NCBI GenBank assembly: GCA_018384485.1
Contig: JAHBAE010000043.1
Location: forward strand, 1 to 34,249
Direction: 5' to 3'
Source: Kiritimatiellia bacterium
GTDB lineage: Bacteria; Verrucomicrobiota; Kiritimatiellia; RFP12; UBA1067
DNA length: 34,249 nt
Every line of letters begins with the position of its first letter. The stretch's first letter is position 1. Below the pieces are notes generated by a model. It saw only the letters and a program-made list of their open reading frames with translations. It was not told where the DNA came from and did not search any database. The position numbers were made by a program, and so were the translations under genes. Positions 26,277 to 34,145 of this stretch are shown piece by piece.

Positions 26277-28502
26277 ATGAAGAAACTGGTAATGGCTGGA
26301 TTGGCAATGGCGTGTGCCGTTGCATATTGCGATGCGGCTAAGACTTCCAAGGACTCGAAAGATTCCAAGGAAATTAGCGCGGCAGCGGCCGCGAAGACGG
26401 CTGCGCAGGCAGAACGGAGAGCGATGCGCATGATTAAAAATGCAGTCTCTCTCCTTCAAGAGAGGGAGGAAGACCGCGCGATTAACATGCTTGAGGCCGT
26501 TCCGAGGATGTACCCCCAGTCGCAGTCGAGATTCAAGGCCCACCTTGAGCTTGGCCGTCACTGTTTAAGCAAGCGCGATTTCGACCGCGCTCTTGCGGAG
26601 CTGAAGAAAGCATGCGAATCAAAGGAAGAGGAAGTCTGCGCCGAGGCGAATTTCCTTACCGGCGAGCTTTACCTTGCGAAGAATCAGCCGGGCGAGGCGG
26701 CTATGGTTTTTCGCCGCGTTTCGCAGGACTTCCCCACGAGCGATTTCGCGAACGACGCGTTCTTCAAAATCGGGCAGATACACTTTCATGCAGGCCGCTG
26801 GGCCCGCGCGACGGAGGCGTTCGAGATGGTTGGCACGGCAGTTCCTCTTTCCGTGAAGACGAACGCGGTCGTTCTTGTGGAGGCGGGGCAGCGCATCTTT
26901 GTCCATGTGACGGATAAGGACCTTGCCGTTCTCGCGCTTATGGGAGAGAAGACCAAGGTTAAACTTATCGGCTCCGGCGGCGACAGCGAAACTGTGGAGC
27001 TTGCGTCCTTCGGCAAGGGCGATGGTGATTTTATCGCTTCATGCAATACTACTCTCGTGCCTTCGCAGGTGAACGACGGGGTTCTCACCGTTCGCGGCAA
27101 TGATCCAATTAAGGTTGAGTACATCGACAACAATACGCTCAACGGCGATATCAATATTGTGCGCAAGGCAGATGCTCACACGGCCTCTTCCGCAACCGTT
27201 GCGTTCCTTGATGGCGCCATGAGGCAGAAGGTTAACGGCGTGTTCGTCGATCAGCCCGCGTTCATCCGTCTGCGCGATCTTGACCTCGATTTGACTGACG
27301 GTGTCGACAAGGCGACGGTTCATGTCAAGTCCACTTACCGCGAGCGTCCTGAGCCGGCTCCCGGCGAGACGGTCGCCCCTCCGCCCGCGCCAGATGCTCC
27401 ATGGCTTACGCGCTATGAGATGGATGTCGTTCTTTCCGAGACAGGCCCCCGCACCGGCATCTTTGCAGGCAGGATTGTTGTCCGCCTTTTACCTGCCGAC
27501 ACGAATAAAATCGTCAAACTCCCTGCCAACGAAATCTACGCCAGCGCGGAAGATAAAGTTGTCGTGGAATATGATGACAAGAGGCATCTCGGCGGGGAAG
27601 GTACGGCCAATCGTTCTTCTTCGGCGATCGTTCTCGTCGGCGGTTCGACGGAGCCTAAGTCGATCGTCGCTCATTCAAGCGAGGCTACGATTCAGGCAAA
27701 GAAGCTTCTCCTCGAAGCGAAGCTCCTCTACAAGTGGGCCGCAATCTTCAAGGATGTTGGTCTTGTAGACAGCGCCCGCGAGAAATCTGACGACGGCCTT
27801 CAGCGCATTTCCACGGTCTTTGATCTCTCTAACCGCAATACGCTCGACCGCACAGTTATCGAAGAGGCGTATGAAGCGCGTTGGAATCTTTTCCTTGTGC
27901 GCGACGACTTGAAAAATGCCGTTGCAACATGTAATGCGCTTGTAAAGCGTTTCCCTGATACGGTTCTTGCCGATCGCGCATTCATGCGTATTGCAATGGC
28001 AAGGCGCGAGGAAAAGGAGCATGATGCGGCAAGAAATGCGATTGCCGTGTTCAAGGCGATTCTCGACCTTCCAAATTCGCAGCTTAAGGCCGAGGCTCAG
28101 TACCGCATCGCGGAGACTCTCGAGATGTCGGCGAGAGAAGCAGCGGCAAAATCCAAAGCTCGCAATGCGAAGCCCGATTTCTCCAGCGCGATGGCGGCCT
28201 ACCAGACTTGCGCCGATGCGTATCCGACAAGCTCGTTCGCAGGTGAGTCGTACAAGAAGATGGTCGACTACTGCATCTCCATCAAGACATTCCCGAGGGC
28301 GCTTGAGATGATCCGCCGCGTGCTTGAAGATTATCCCGATGCTCCTTGGCTCGATGAAATGATTGTCAAGTGGGGTGTTATACTTCACCGTCAGGGCGAC
28401 AGAGAAGGGGCTATCGCCAAGTTCCGTCAGGTTCTTGAGGAGTATCCCAGCGGCAAGGCGGCCAAGCAGGCCTCGCAGTTTATCAAGCGTTTGGAGGACT
28501 AA
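26277..28502 (+). CDS. Exported TPR protein with two Asp-rich beta domains (741 residues)
   Basis: Signal peptide MKKLVMAGLAMACAVAYCDA. TPRs fill about residues 45-185 (HLELGRHCLSKRDFDRALAE, FFKIGQIHFHAGRWARATEA). Two beta domains follow: one from about 199 (EAGQRIFVHVTDKDL) to 310, the second from about 325 (FIRLRDLDLDLTDGVD) with TGIFAG near 392 and DKVVVEYDDK near 425. The C-terminal part from about 465 is TPR again (AIAKFRQVLEEYPSGKAAKQ). This beta-then-TPR order repeats the C-terminal third of the giant protein, so the two share ancestry. AAGGAG stands 8 bases before the ATG. The following aminopeptidase starts at its stop. No function can be named. Confidence 0.85.
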   Translation: MKKLVMAGLAMACAVAYCDAAKTSKDSKDSKEISAAAAAKTAAQAERRAMRMIKNAVSLLQEREEDRAINMLEAVPRMYPQSQSRFKAHLELGRHCLSKRDFDRALAELKKACESKEEEVCAEANFLTGELYLAKNQPGEAAMVFRRVSQDFPTSDFANDAFFKIGQIHFHAGRWARATEAFEMVGTAVPLSVKTNAVVLVEAGQRIFVHVTDKDLAVLALMGEKTKVKLIGSGGDSETVELASFGKGDGDFIASCNTTLVPSQVNDGVLTVRGNDPIKVEYIDNNTLNGDINIVRKADAHTASSATVAFLDGAMRQKVNGVFVDQPAFIRLRDLDLDLTDGVDKATVHVKSTYRERPEPAPGETVAPPPAPDAPWLTRYEMDVVLSETGPRTGIFAGRIVVRLLPADTNKIVKLPANEIYASAEDKVVVEYDDKRHLGGEGTANRSSSAIVLVGGSTEPKSIVAHSSEATIQAKKLLLEAKLLYKWAAIFKDVGLVDSAREKSDDGLQRISTVFDLSNRNTLDRTVIEEAYEARWNLFLVRDDLKNAVATCNALVKRFPDTVLADRAFMRIAMARREEKEHDAARNAIAVFKAILDLPNSQLKAEAQYRIAETLEMSAREAAAKSKARNAKPDFSSAMAAYQTCADAYPTSSFAGESYKKMVDYCISIKTFPRALEMIRRVLEDYPDAPWLDEMIVKWGVILHRQGDREGAIAKFRQVLEEYPSGKAAKQASQFIKRLED
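28493..28497 (+). promoter_or_regulatory. Shine-Dalgarno that fixes the aminopeptidase start
   Basis: GGAGG lies 4 bases before an ATG at 28502 and 7 before a second in-frame ATG at 28505 (TAATGATG). Spacing favours 28505; both may be used. Confidence 0.6.
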
Positions 28503-28504
28503 TG

Positions 28505-29872
28505 ATGAAAACGAAAGCGACTTTTCTTCCTGTCGACGTTTACGCCAAGCGTTATATGGATTATCTCGGCGTTGCCAAAACGGCGCGCCGGAGTTATGCC
28601 GAAACAAAGCGCATTCTGGGAAAGGCCGGCTTTTGCGAGATTTCGTCTTTTAAATCTCTCAAGCCGGGAGATCGCGTCTACCGCGGCTGTGAAGACCGCA
28701 CGATTCTCGCCGCTGTAATTGGAAAGAAGAGCGTGGCCGAGGCGGGAATGAAAGTTGTCGGCGGACACACCGATGCGCCTCGTCTTGACCTGAAACCGAG
28801 GCCGCTTTACGAGAAGGGCGGCTGCGTCTATTTTGATTGCCACATCTACGGCGGCATCAAGAAGTATCAGTGGCTTGTCCTTCCTCTTGCGCTGTACGGA
28901 ACGGTTGTCCGCAAGGACGGCACGAAAGTAGATATAGCGGTTGGGGATAATGAAGGCGATCCCGTCTTCATGATTACTGATATCCTTCCTCATCTCGGCA
29001 AGGATCAGGCGAAGAAAACGCGTGATGAATTCTTCGAGGCGGAAGACTTGGATCCCGTCTGCTGGGCTACCTATTCCGAGGCAGGCGAGGAGGAAGGCTC
29101 CCTTCCGAAGGCGGACCGCAAGGGCCTTGTAAACTTCCTCAAGAAGAAATATAAAATCTCGGAAGAGGATCTTCTCAGTGCTGAGCTTGAGATCGTCCCT
29201 GCGGGAATGCCGCGCGAAGTAGGCTTCGACCGTGCGCTTATCACAGGTTACGGCCATGACGACAGAGTCTGCTCGTTCGCCGCGCTTGAAGCTCTTGTGG
29301 AATCGGCAGCCTGCGTTCCTGAGATCACGTCCTCAATGCTCATGTGCGATAAGGAGGAGGTCGGCTCCATGGGGTCGACGGGAATGCAAAGCTCCTTCTT
29401 TGAAAATACGGTTGCGGAAATCATAGAGCGTCAGGAGAAATCACCGCGCGATATTTTTGTCAGGCGGGCTCTTGAAAAGTCCACCATGCTTTCCGCCGAT
29501 GTGACGGCTGCGGCCGATCCTCACTTCCCTTCAGTTGATTCAACAGGGAATGAGGCGCGTATCAGCAAGGGTGTTGCGGCTTCAAAGTATACCGGCGGCA
29601 CTTCCAAGGGCGGCGCAAGCGATTGCTGCCCTGAGTTCGTAGCGGAAATCCGCAGAATAATGGAGAAGGAAGGCGTCGCCTGGCAGATGGCTGAGCTCGG
29701 CAGGCAGGAAAAAGGCGGCGGCGGAACGATTTCTCAGTATATGGCGCGCTTCGGCATGAAAGTTCTCGATATGGGAACGCCTATGTGGAATATGCATGCG
29801 CCTTGGGAAATCGTCTCGAAGTTTGACGCCTGGTCCACATACAGGGCGTACCTGGCTTATTTTCGTGACTAA
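28505..29872 (+). CDS. M18 family aminopeptidase (aspartyl aminopeptidase type)
   Basis: A 455-residue cytoplasmic metallo-aminopeptidase; the family forms tetrahedral dodecamers and prefers acidic N-terminal residues. Two-metal site residues are in place: His88 in GGHTDAPRL, Asp252/253 in GHDDRV, Glu284-Glu285 in DKEEVGS, Asp332 in SADVTAA and His431 in MHAPWE. The wording KGGCVYFDCHIYGGIKKYQW resembles the larger bacterial branch of M18. There is no signal peptide, unlike the three proteins before it, though the stop of the third protein gene lies 2 bases upstream and the ribosome site is inside that gene. It may have joined the operon only for expression. Confidence 0.93.
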   Translation: MKTKATFLPVDVYAKRYMDYLGVAKTARRSYAETKRILGKAGFCEISSFKSLKPGDRVYRGCEDRTILAAVIGKKSVAEAGMKVVGGHTDAPRLDLKPRPLYEKGGCVYFDCHIYGGIKKYQWLVLPLALYGTVVRKDGTKVDIAVGDNEGDPVFMITDILPHLGKDQAKKTRDEFFEAEDLDPVCWATYSEAGEEEGSLPKADRKGLVNFLKKKYKISEEDLLSAELEIVPAGMPREVGFDRALITGYGHDDRVCSFAALEALVESAACVPEITSSMLMCDKEEVGSMGSTGMQSSFFENTVAEIIERQEKSPRDIFVRRALEKSTMLSADVTAAADPHFPSVDSTGNEARISKGVAASKYTGGTSKGGASDCCPEFVAEIRRIMEKEGVAWQMAELGRQEKGGGGTISQYMARFGMKVLDMGTPMWNMHAPWEIVSKFDAWSTYRAYLAYFRD

Positions 29873-29910
29873 GAGAAAGTGAGAAATCTCCGCGCAAAGG
29901 ATAAGTTTTA

Positions 29911-29919
29911 TGGTATAAT
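29911..29919 (+). promoter_or_regulatory. Extended -10 promoter of the oxidoreductase operon
   Basis: TGGTATAAT with a perfect TATAAT at 29914-29919. No convincing -35 lies 16-18 bases upstream (CGCGCA region), which is common for extended -10 promoters. Start predicted near 29926, 36 bases before the ATG at 29962. Confidence 0.55.
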
Positions 29920-29961
29920 TCCAAAAGTTGAATTTTAAAATACAATAAGAAAGGTAGCGTA

Positions 29962-31518
29962 ATGACGATAAATGCATCAAGAAGGGGCTTCCTCCGAGGT
30001 TTGGCGGGAGCTGGAGTGTTTGGCATAGGCGGTTGCAAATGCGCTTTCGGACAGCAGAAAATCCGTCTTGCCGCAGTTGGCGTTATGGGCAAGGGCTACA
30101 GCGATTGGGTGCCGATGCTCAAGTCGGGCTTTGTTGAGATGGTTGCTTTCTGCGATGCCGACTACGGTATGCGTGAGAAAGCTCAGATGGCTTTGATCAG
30201 GGACGGTATTGATCTTGATATGTATTCGATTCCGTTCTATACCGATTACCGCAAGCTTCTTGACGACGCAGGCATTCTCGGCATTGACGCGATGACGATT
30301 TCCACTCCTGACCACGTGCACGCCGCCATTGCAGTCGGTGCGATGAAGCAGGGCATTCACGTGTATGTGCAGAAGCCCCTCGTCAGGACTCTTTGGGAGA
30401 ATGATTATTTCAACAGGACCGCACGCGACAACAATGTCATCGTGCAGATGGGCAACCAGGGCTCCTCGCTCGACTCGATGCGCCGTTGCACGGAAGTTAT
30501 CCAGAGCGGCATTCTCGGCGATGTCAAGGAAGTTCACGTTTGGACGAACCGTCCCGTGTGGCCTCAGGGCACGAACGTCGCCGACTGGGTGAAGAAGAAC
30601 ACGAAGGGCGATCGTGTCCGCGACGGGCTTAACTGGGATGCGTGGCTCGGCGTCGCCGAGAAGCGTCCGTTCCTCGATCAGTATCCCAAGGACGCCGATG
30701 TTTACGATCCTTGGGGGCTCGGTAAGAACGTCTACCATACATTCACATGGCGCGGCTTCTTCGATTTCGGCGCGGGTGCTTTCGGCGATATGGCATGCCA
30801 TACGATGAACCTCGCGTTCCGCGGCCTTGAGCTCGGTGCCGTTTCCGACGCTGAATGTACTCAGATTGAGTCTGAGAATGACATCGCCTATCCTCTCAAG
30901 TCTGTCGTCAAGCTTACCTACAAGGCGCGTGAGTCGAAGGTTCGTCCCGGCGTCAATCTTCCTGCCGTTACGCTCTACTGGTACGATGGCAACATCAAGC
31001 CTGATGCGGCGATCATGCCTAAGTGGGCATCTTCTCACGGCGGCAAGGTTCCCGACACGGGCTGCTACATCATCGGCTCGAAGGGCGCTGTTCTCATGCA
31101 GGACGACTACGGTGCACGTTGCGCCATCGCCCTCAATGACGAGAAGAATTTCGTCGACATCTTCAAGCACGGGGCCGCTCAGGCCGTTCCTCGCACGATT
31201 CCGTTCTGCGACAATTCCTCGGCCTCTGTTGCAGGCGGCAAGTCGACCGTCGAGATGAAGGGCTTTGCCGAGGGTCACTACGGCGAGTTCCTCCGCGCCA
31301 TCCGCGGCGAGGGCAACTACTATGAGCAGACTCATTCGCGCTGCTTCTCCGACATCGAATATTGCATTCCTCAGATGGAAGGCATTCTCGTCGGCTGCGT
31401 GGCTCAGCGCATGGGCCGTGGCGTCAAGCTCGAATGGGATTCCGCTGCTCAGAAGTTCAACAGCGCGAAGGCCAACGAGTTTGTCAAGCCATACATCCGC
31501 AAGGGCTTTGAATTCTAA
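29962..31518 (+). CDS. Tat-exported Gfo/Idh/MocA family oxidoreductase
   Basis: 518 residues. The N-terminus SRRGFLRGLAGAGVFGIGGC has a twin-arginine motif and a possible lipobox (IGGC, Cys25), so the enzyme is exported folded, presumably with its NAD cofactor, and perhaps lipid-anchored. The Rossmann fold starts at IRLAAVGVMGKGYSDW. The family signature normally reads EKP; here it is QKP at 137-139 (VYVQKPL), with the catalytic Lys kept, as I recall for secreted PVC members. Members oxidise or reduce sugar hydroxyls; exported relatives include GH109 glycosidases and 3-keto-glycoside-forming dehydrogenases. AAGG lies 7 bases before the ATG. It is first of three co-transcribed genes. The substrate is unknown. 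Confidence 0.88.
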   Translation: MTINASRRGFLRGLAGAGVFGIGGCKCAFGQQKIRLAAVGVMGKGYSDWVPMLKSGFVEMVAFCDADYGMREKAQMALIRDGIDLDMYSIPFYTDYRKLLDDAGILGIDAMTISTPDHVHAAIAVGAMKQGIHVYVQKPLVRTLWENDYFNRTARDNNVIVQMGNQGSSLDSMRRCTEVIQSGILGDVKEVHVWTNRPVWPQGTNVADWVKKNTKGDRVRDGLNWDAWLGVAEKRPFLDQYPKDADVYDPWGLGKNVYHTFTWRGFFDFGAGAFGDMACHTMNLAFRGLELGAVSDAECTQIESENDIAYPLKSVVKLTYKARESKVRPGVNLPAVTLYWYDGNIKPDAAIMPKWASSHGGKVPDTGCYIIGSKGAVLMQDDYGARCAIALNDEKNFVDIFKHGAAQAVPRTIPFCDNSSASVAGGKSTVEMKGFAEGHYGEFLRAIRGEGNYYEQTHSRCFSDIEYCIPQMEGILVGCVAQRMGRGVKLEWDSAAQKFNSAKANEFVKPYIRKGFEF

Positions 31519-31522
31519 CACA

Positions 31523-31550
31523 AAAGGAAAACAAAAAAAGGAAAACAAAA
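31523..31550 (+). repeat. Tandem 14-base repeat carrying two Shine-Dalgarno-like cores
   Basis: AAAGGAAAACAAAA occurs at 31523-31536 and again at 31537-31550, back to back, ending on the A of the ATG of the next gene. Each copy holds AAAGGA; the second lies about 8 bases before the start codon, the first about 22. Confidence 0.7.
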
Positions 31551-32518
31551 TGAATATCTCAAGAAGGAGTTTCCTCGGTACGCTCGGCTTCGCCGGCGCC
31601 GCCGTTCTTGCCCCGGGCTGCACATGCAAATGCTGCGGCCCCAAGGCTAAGGTTGCTCTCCAGCTCTATTCCATCCATCGCTATATCGCCAAGGTCGGCT
31701 TTGCGAAGGCTCTTGCCGATGTCGCGGCCATTGGGTATTCTGGTGTTGAGTTTGCAGGTTACGGCACTCACACTCCTGCAGAGCTCCGCAAGATGCTTGC
31801 CGATAACGGGCTTCAAGTTTGCGGTACGCATGTTGGAAACAGCGCGTACGGCTTCAAGATTGATGCTAAGGAAGGCAAGTTTGAATACGATGCCGAGGTT
31901 CTTAAGAAGACGTGTGAGTTTGAGCTCGCTTACGGCAATAGCCTCGTCATTTGCCCCGGCGGCGGAAATATTCCTCCTGGGGCCGGTTGGGGAATGGAGC
32001 AGCCTCCTGCTACGGCGGAGAAAGACGAGTTCATCAAGCGCCTTGCCGACCTTTACAACAAGGCCGCCAAGGATGCCGCGACGATGGGTTGCCGCATAGG
32101 TCTTCATAACCACATATGGGAGCATACCGTCAAGATGCTGGACGGAACGAGTTATTGGGATTACTTCTTCTCCAATACGGACAAGGCTGTTTGCATGGAG
32201 CAGGATGTCGGCTGGACAGCATGCGCAGGCGGCGATCCTTGCGCCCAGTACAACAAGTATCCCGGCCGCTCGCCCACTCTCCACGCCAAGGAGAACGGCA
32301 TGGGCTCGAACGTCAAGAAGTTTGACGCGATTCTCGGTAAGCCTGGAATGGATGAAAACGGCAAGGTCGTAGCCGTAGGCGTCGATTGGGATAAACTTAT
32401 CGTCGCTTCCGAGGCTGATGGAGTCAAGTGGTATGTTGTTGAGTGCGAAAGGCATCAGGATGATCTTACCGCAGTCACACCTTCGTATGCATTTCTTAAA
32501 GAAAAGGGGTTAAAATGA
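31550..32518 (+). CDS. Tat-exported sugar phosphate isomerase/epimerase-type TIM barrel
   Basis: 322 residues, starting MNISRRSFLGTLGFAGAAVL with a Tat motif and a possible lipobox at APGC (Cys24). The start at ATG 31550 is set by the duplicated AAAGGA just upstream; upstream in-frame sequence overlaps the first oxidoreductase. The body is a xylose-isomerase-like (AP endonuclease 2) TIM barrel with likely metal ligands in LHNHIWE (185-191), MEQDVGW (216-222), PGRSPTLHAKE (238-248) and VVECE (296-300). Relatives are epimerases and isomerases, and also C-deglycosylases or 3-keto-glycoside lyases that work with Gfo/Idh/MocA partners. It overlaps the next gene by 4 bases. The fold is sure; the reaction is inferred only from context. 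Confidence 0.88.
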   Translation: MNISRRSFLGTLGFAGAAVLAPGCTCKCCGPKAKVALQLYSIHRYIAKVGFAKALADVAAIGYSGVEFAGYGTHTPAELRKMLADNGLQVCGTHVGNSAYGFKIDAKEGKFEYDAEVLKKTCEFELAYGNSLVICPGGGNIPPGAGWGMEQPPATAEKDEFIKRLADLYNKAAKDAATMGCRIGLHNHIWEHTVKMLDGTSYWDYFFSNTDKAVCMEQDVGWTACAGGDPCAQYNKYPGRSPTLHAKENGMGSNVKKFDAILGKPGMDENGKVVAVGVDWDKLIVASEADGVKWYVVECERHQDDLTAVTPSYAFLKEKGLK

Positions 32519-34038
32519 TCTCGTTTGATAGACGCTCGTTCCTCATCGGTAGCACGGCGGCGGCCCTCGCGGGCTGCGACAGAGGTAAGAAGATGCCCTT
32601 GAGGCCTCTTAAGCCTGGTGAAAAGCGCACTCTCGCTTTTATCGGCTGCGGTATTCAGCAGCGCACGGCTCTTGCGCCGCAGTTCTTAAACCCGTCCTTC
32701 AATAAGACGATGAAGGTTGTCTGCGTTTGCGATTGCGATAAGGTTCGCGCACAGAACGCCGCCAAGCAGGTCAACGATGCTTACAAAACGAATGAATGCC
32801 GTGTGGAATACGATTTCCGCCGCGTTCTTGAAGATCCTAACATCGATGCCGTCTGCATCGCGACCCCTGACCACTGGCATGCTTACATCGCCGTTGAGGC
32901 GATGAAGAACGGCAAGGATGTCTATTGCGAGAAGCCTCTCACGTTTTCCGTGGAGGAAGCGCGCAAAGTCATTGAGGCGCAGAAGAAGTACGGTCGTGTT
33001 TTCCAGACCGGCTCCATGCAGCGTTCGTGGCGCGAGTTCCGCGTGGCGGTTTCTCTCGTGCGCGGCGGACTTATCGGCGATGTCCTTTATGTCGATGCCA
33101 ACTACGGCAGGGCAGGGGATAAGCTCGGCGGGCCTTCACACCCGGTGCGTTTCTGGAATGATCCTGCCAATGCGGCTACGGAAGGTGCGCCTAATCCCGA
33201 TTGCGATTGGAATATGTGGCTCGGGCCTGCCAAGTGGAGGCCTTACACTGACCAGTTCGCTCCTCGCGGCGTGAATCAGTTCTATCCGATGTTCTGGCGC
33301 TTTGACGACGATATCGGCTCTGGTTACAACGGCGACTGGGGTGCTCATCATCTTGATATCGCCCAGTGGGGTCTTGATATGGATGAAGGCGGGCCTTCGA
33401 AGATTATCTGCTCTTCTGAGCCTCATTCGATCAACATCTATCATGGCGGGCGCCGCCAGTATGGTATGAAGATGATCTTCAAAAAGCCGTACGGCGATGT
33501 TGAGCTTTACCATGGGCCTTTCGGCGTATGGGGCACGGTGTTCTATGGAACTGACGGAGTCGTTGCGGTGAACCGCGGCAAGATTGCGGTATGGAAGGGC
33601 ACGGGAAGTGTTCGTCCTGACGCTACAATCCGCGCGGAAATCGCCAATGTCACATTCTCGAAGAATAATCTCATCGCAGCTTCCGTTGGAGCCGACTACG
33701 GAACAGATGCAACGGTCAAGAAGGATGATCGTCTCGCAAATGCGCTCGATACTCTCGAGAAGAAGTATGCTGACATCATCAAGAAGGCTGATCTTTATGT
33801 GAGCGCCAACCATGTGCAGAACTTCTGCGAATGTGTTGAGTCTCGCAAGTGCACGATTACGCCTGCTGAAGTCGGCGGCCGCAGCTCCACGCTTTGCCTT
33901 CTCTGCAACATGTCGTATCAATACGACAGGGGCTTTGAGTGGGATGGCAAGCGTATGACATTCAAGTCTGGCACTTGTACGGGAGGCATTTCCGACAAGC
34001 GCGAAGTTTACCGCAACGGTTGGAACATTGTAGTTTAA
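32515..34038 (+). CDS. Tat-exported Gfo/Idh/MocA family oxidoreductase, lipoprotein
   Basis: 507 residues. The N-terminus has a Tat motif (DRRSFLIG) and a clear lipobox LAGC with Cys21, followed by Asp, which in E. coli would keep it in the inner membrane. The Rossmann domain begins near TLAFIGCGIQQRTAL; the signature DVYCEKPLTF gives catalytic Lys140. The C-terminal domain includes WGAHHLDIAQWGLDMDEGGP, a pattern common in exported members. It differs from the first oxidoreductase of the operon, being a separate subgroup rather than a recent copy. Two oxidoreductases with one TIM barrel suggest oxidation, cleavage or epimerisation, and re-reduction of a sugar outside the cytoplasm. The terminator 28 bases after its stop ends the operon. 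Confidence 0.9.
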   Translation: MISFDRRSFLIGSTAAALAGCDRGKKMPLRPLKPGEKRTLAFIGCGIQQRTALAPQFLNPSFNKTMKVVCVCDCDKVRAQNAAKQVNDAYKTNECRVEYDFRRVLEDPNIDAVCIATPDHWHAYIAVEAMKNGKDVYCEKPLTFSVEEARKVIEAQKKYGRVFQTGSMQRSWREFRVAVSLVRGGLIGDVLYVDANYGRAGDKLGGPSHPVRFWNDPANAATEGAPNPDCDWNMWLGPAKWRPYTDQFAPRGVNQFYPMFWRFDDDIGSGYNGDWGAHHLDIAQWGLDMDEGGPSKIICSSEPHSINIYHGGRRQYGMKMIFKKPYGDVELYHGPFGVWGTVFYGTDGVVAVNRGKIAVWKGTGSVRPDATIRAEIANVTFSKNNLIAASVGADYGTDATVKKDDRLANALDTLEKKYADIIKKADLYVSANHVQNFCECVESRKCTITPAEVGGRSSTLCLLCNMSYQYDRGFEWDGKRMTFKSGTCTGGISDKREVYRNGWNIVV

Positions 34039-34065
34039 CCGGCTTGCTAAGGTACAATAAAAAAG

Positions 34066-34093
34066 GCTGCGCTTTTTAGCGCAGCTTTTTTTT
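34066..34093 (+). terminator. Rho-independent terminator
   Basis: The stem GCTGCGCT (34066-34073) pairs with AGCGCAGC (34078-34085) over a TTTT loop, followed by eight T. A-runs before the stem mirror the T-tract, so it could also work on the other strand. It closes the oxidoreductase operon and insulates the strong promoter that follows. Confidence 0.92.
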
Positions 34094-34115
34094 AAAAAAA
34101 AATAATTTTCCCCCC

Positions 34116-34145
34116 TTGCGCGGTATGCGAAGATTATGGTATACT
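34116..34145 (+). promoter_or_regulatory. Strong promoter, probably of an rRNA operon
   Basis: -35 TTGCGC at 34116-34121, an 18-base spacer, and -10 TATACT at 34140-34145 preceded by TGG. An A/T-rich tract (34086-34109) just upstream could act as an UP element. No coding start follows within the window. Confidence 0.6.

Noticed and set aside
27675-28607. A 310-codon minus-strand frame across the third TPR gene and the aminopeptidase start
   Set aside because: It lies antisense to two well-supported genes and has no motif or ribosome site.
29873-29900. A possible terminator after the aminopeptidase (GAGAAATCTC)
   Set aside because: The stem is only four pairs and no T-tract follows.
29977-31644. 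A 555-codon open frame on the minus strand
   Set aside because: It runs antisense to the first Gfo/Idh/MocA gene and into the isomerase gene. The protein has no recognisable domain and the sense genes are certain.
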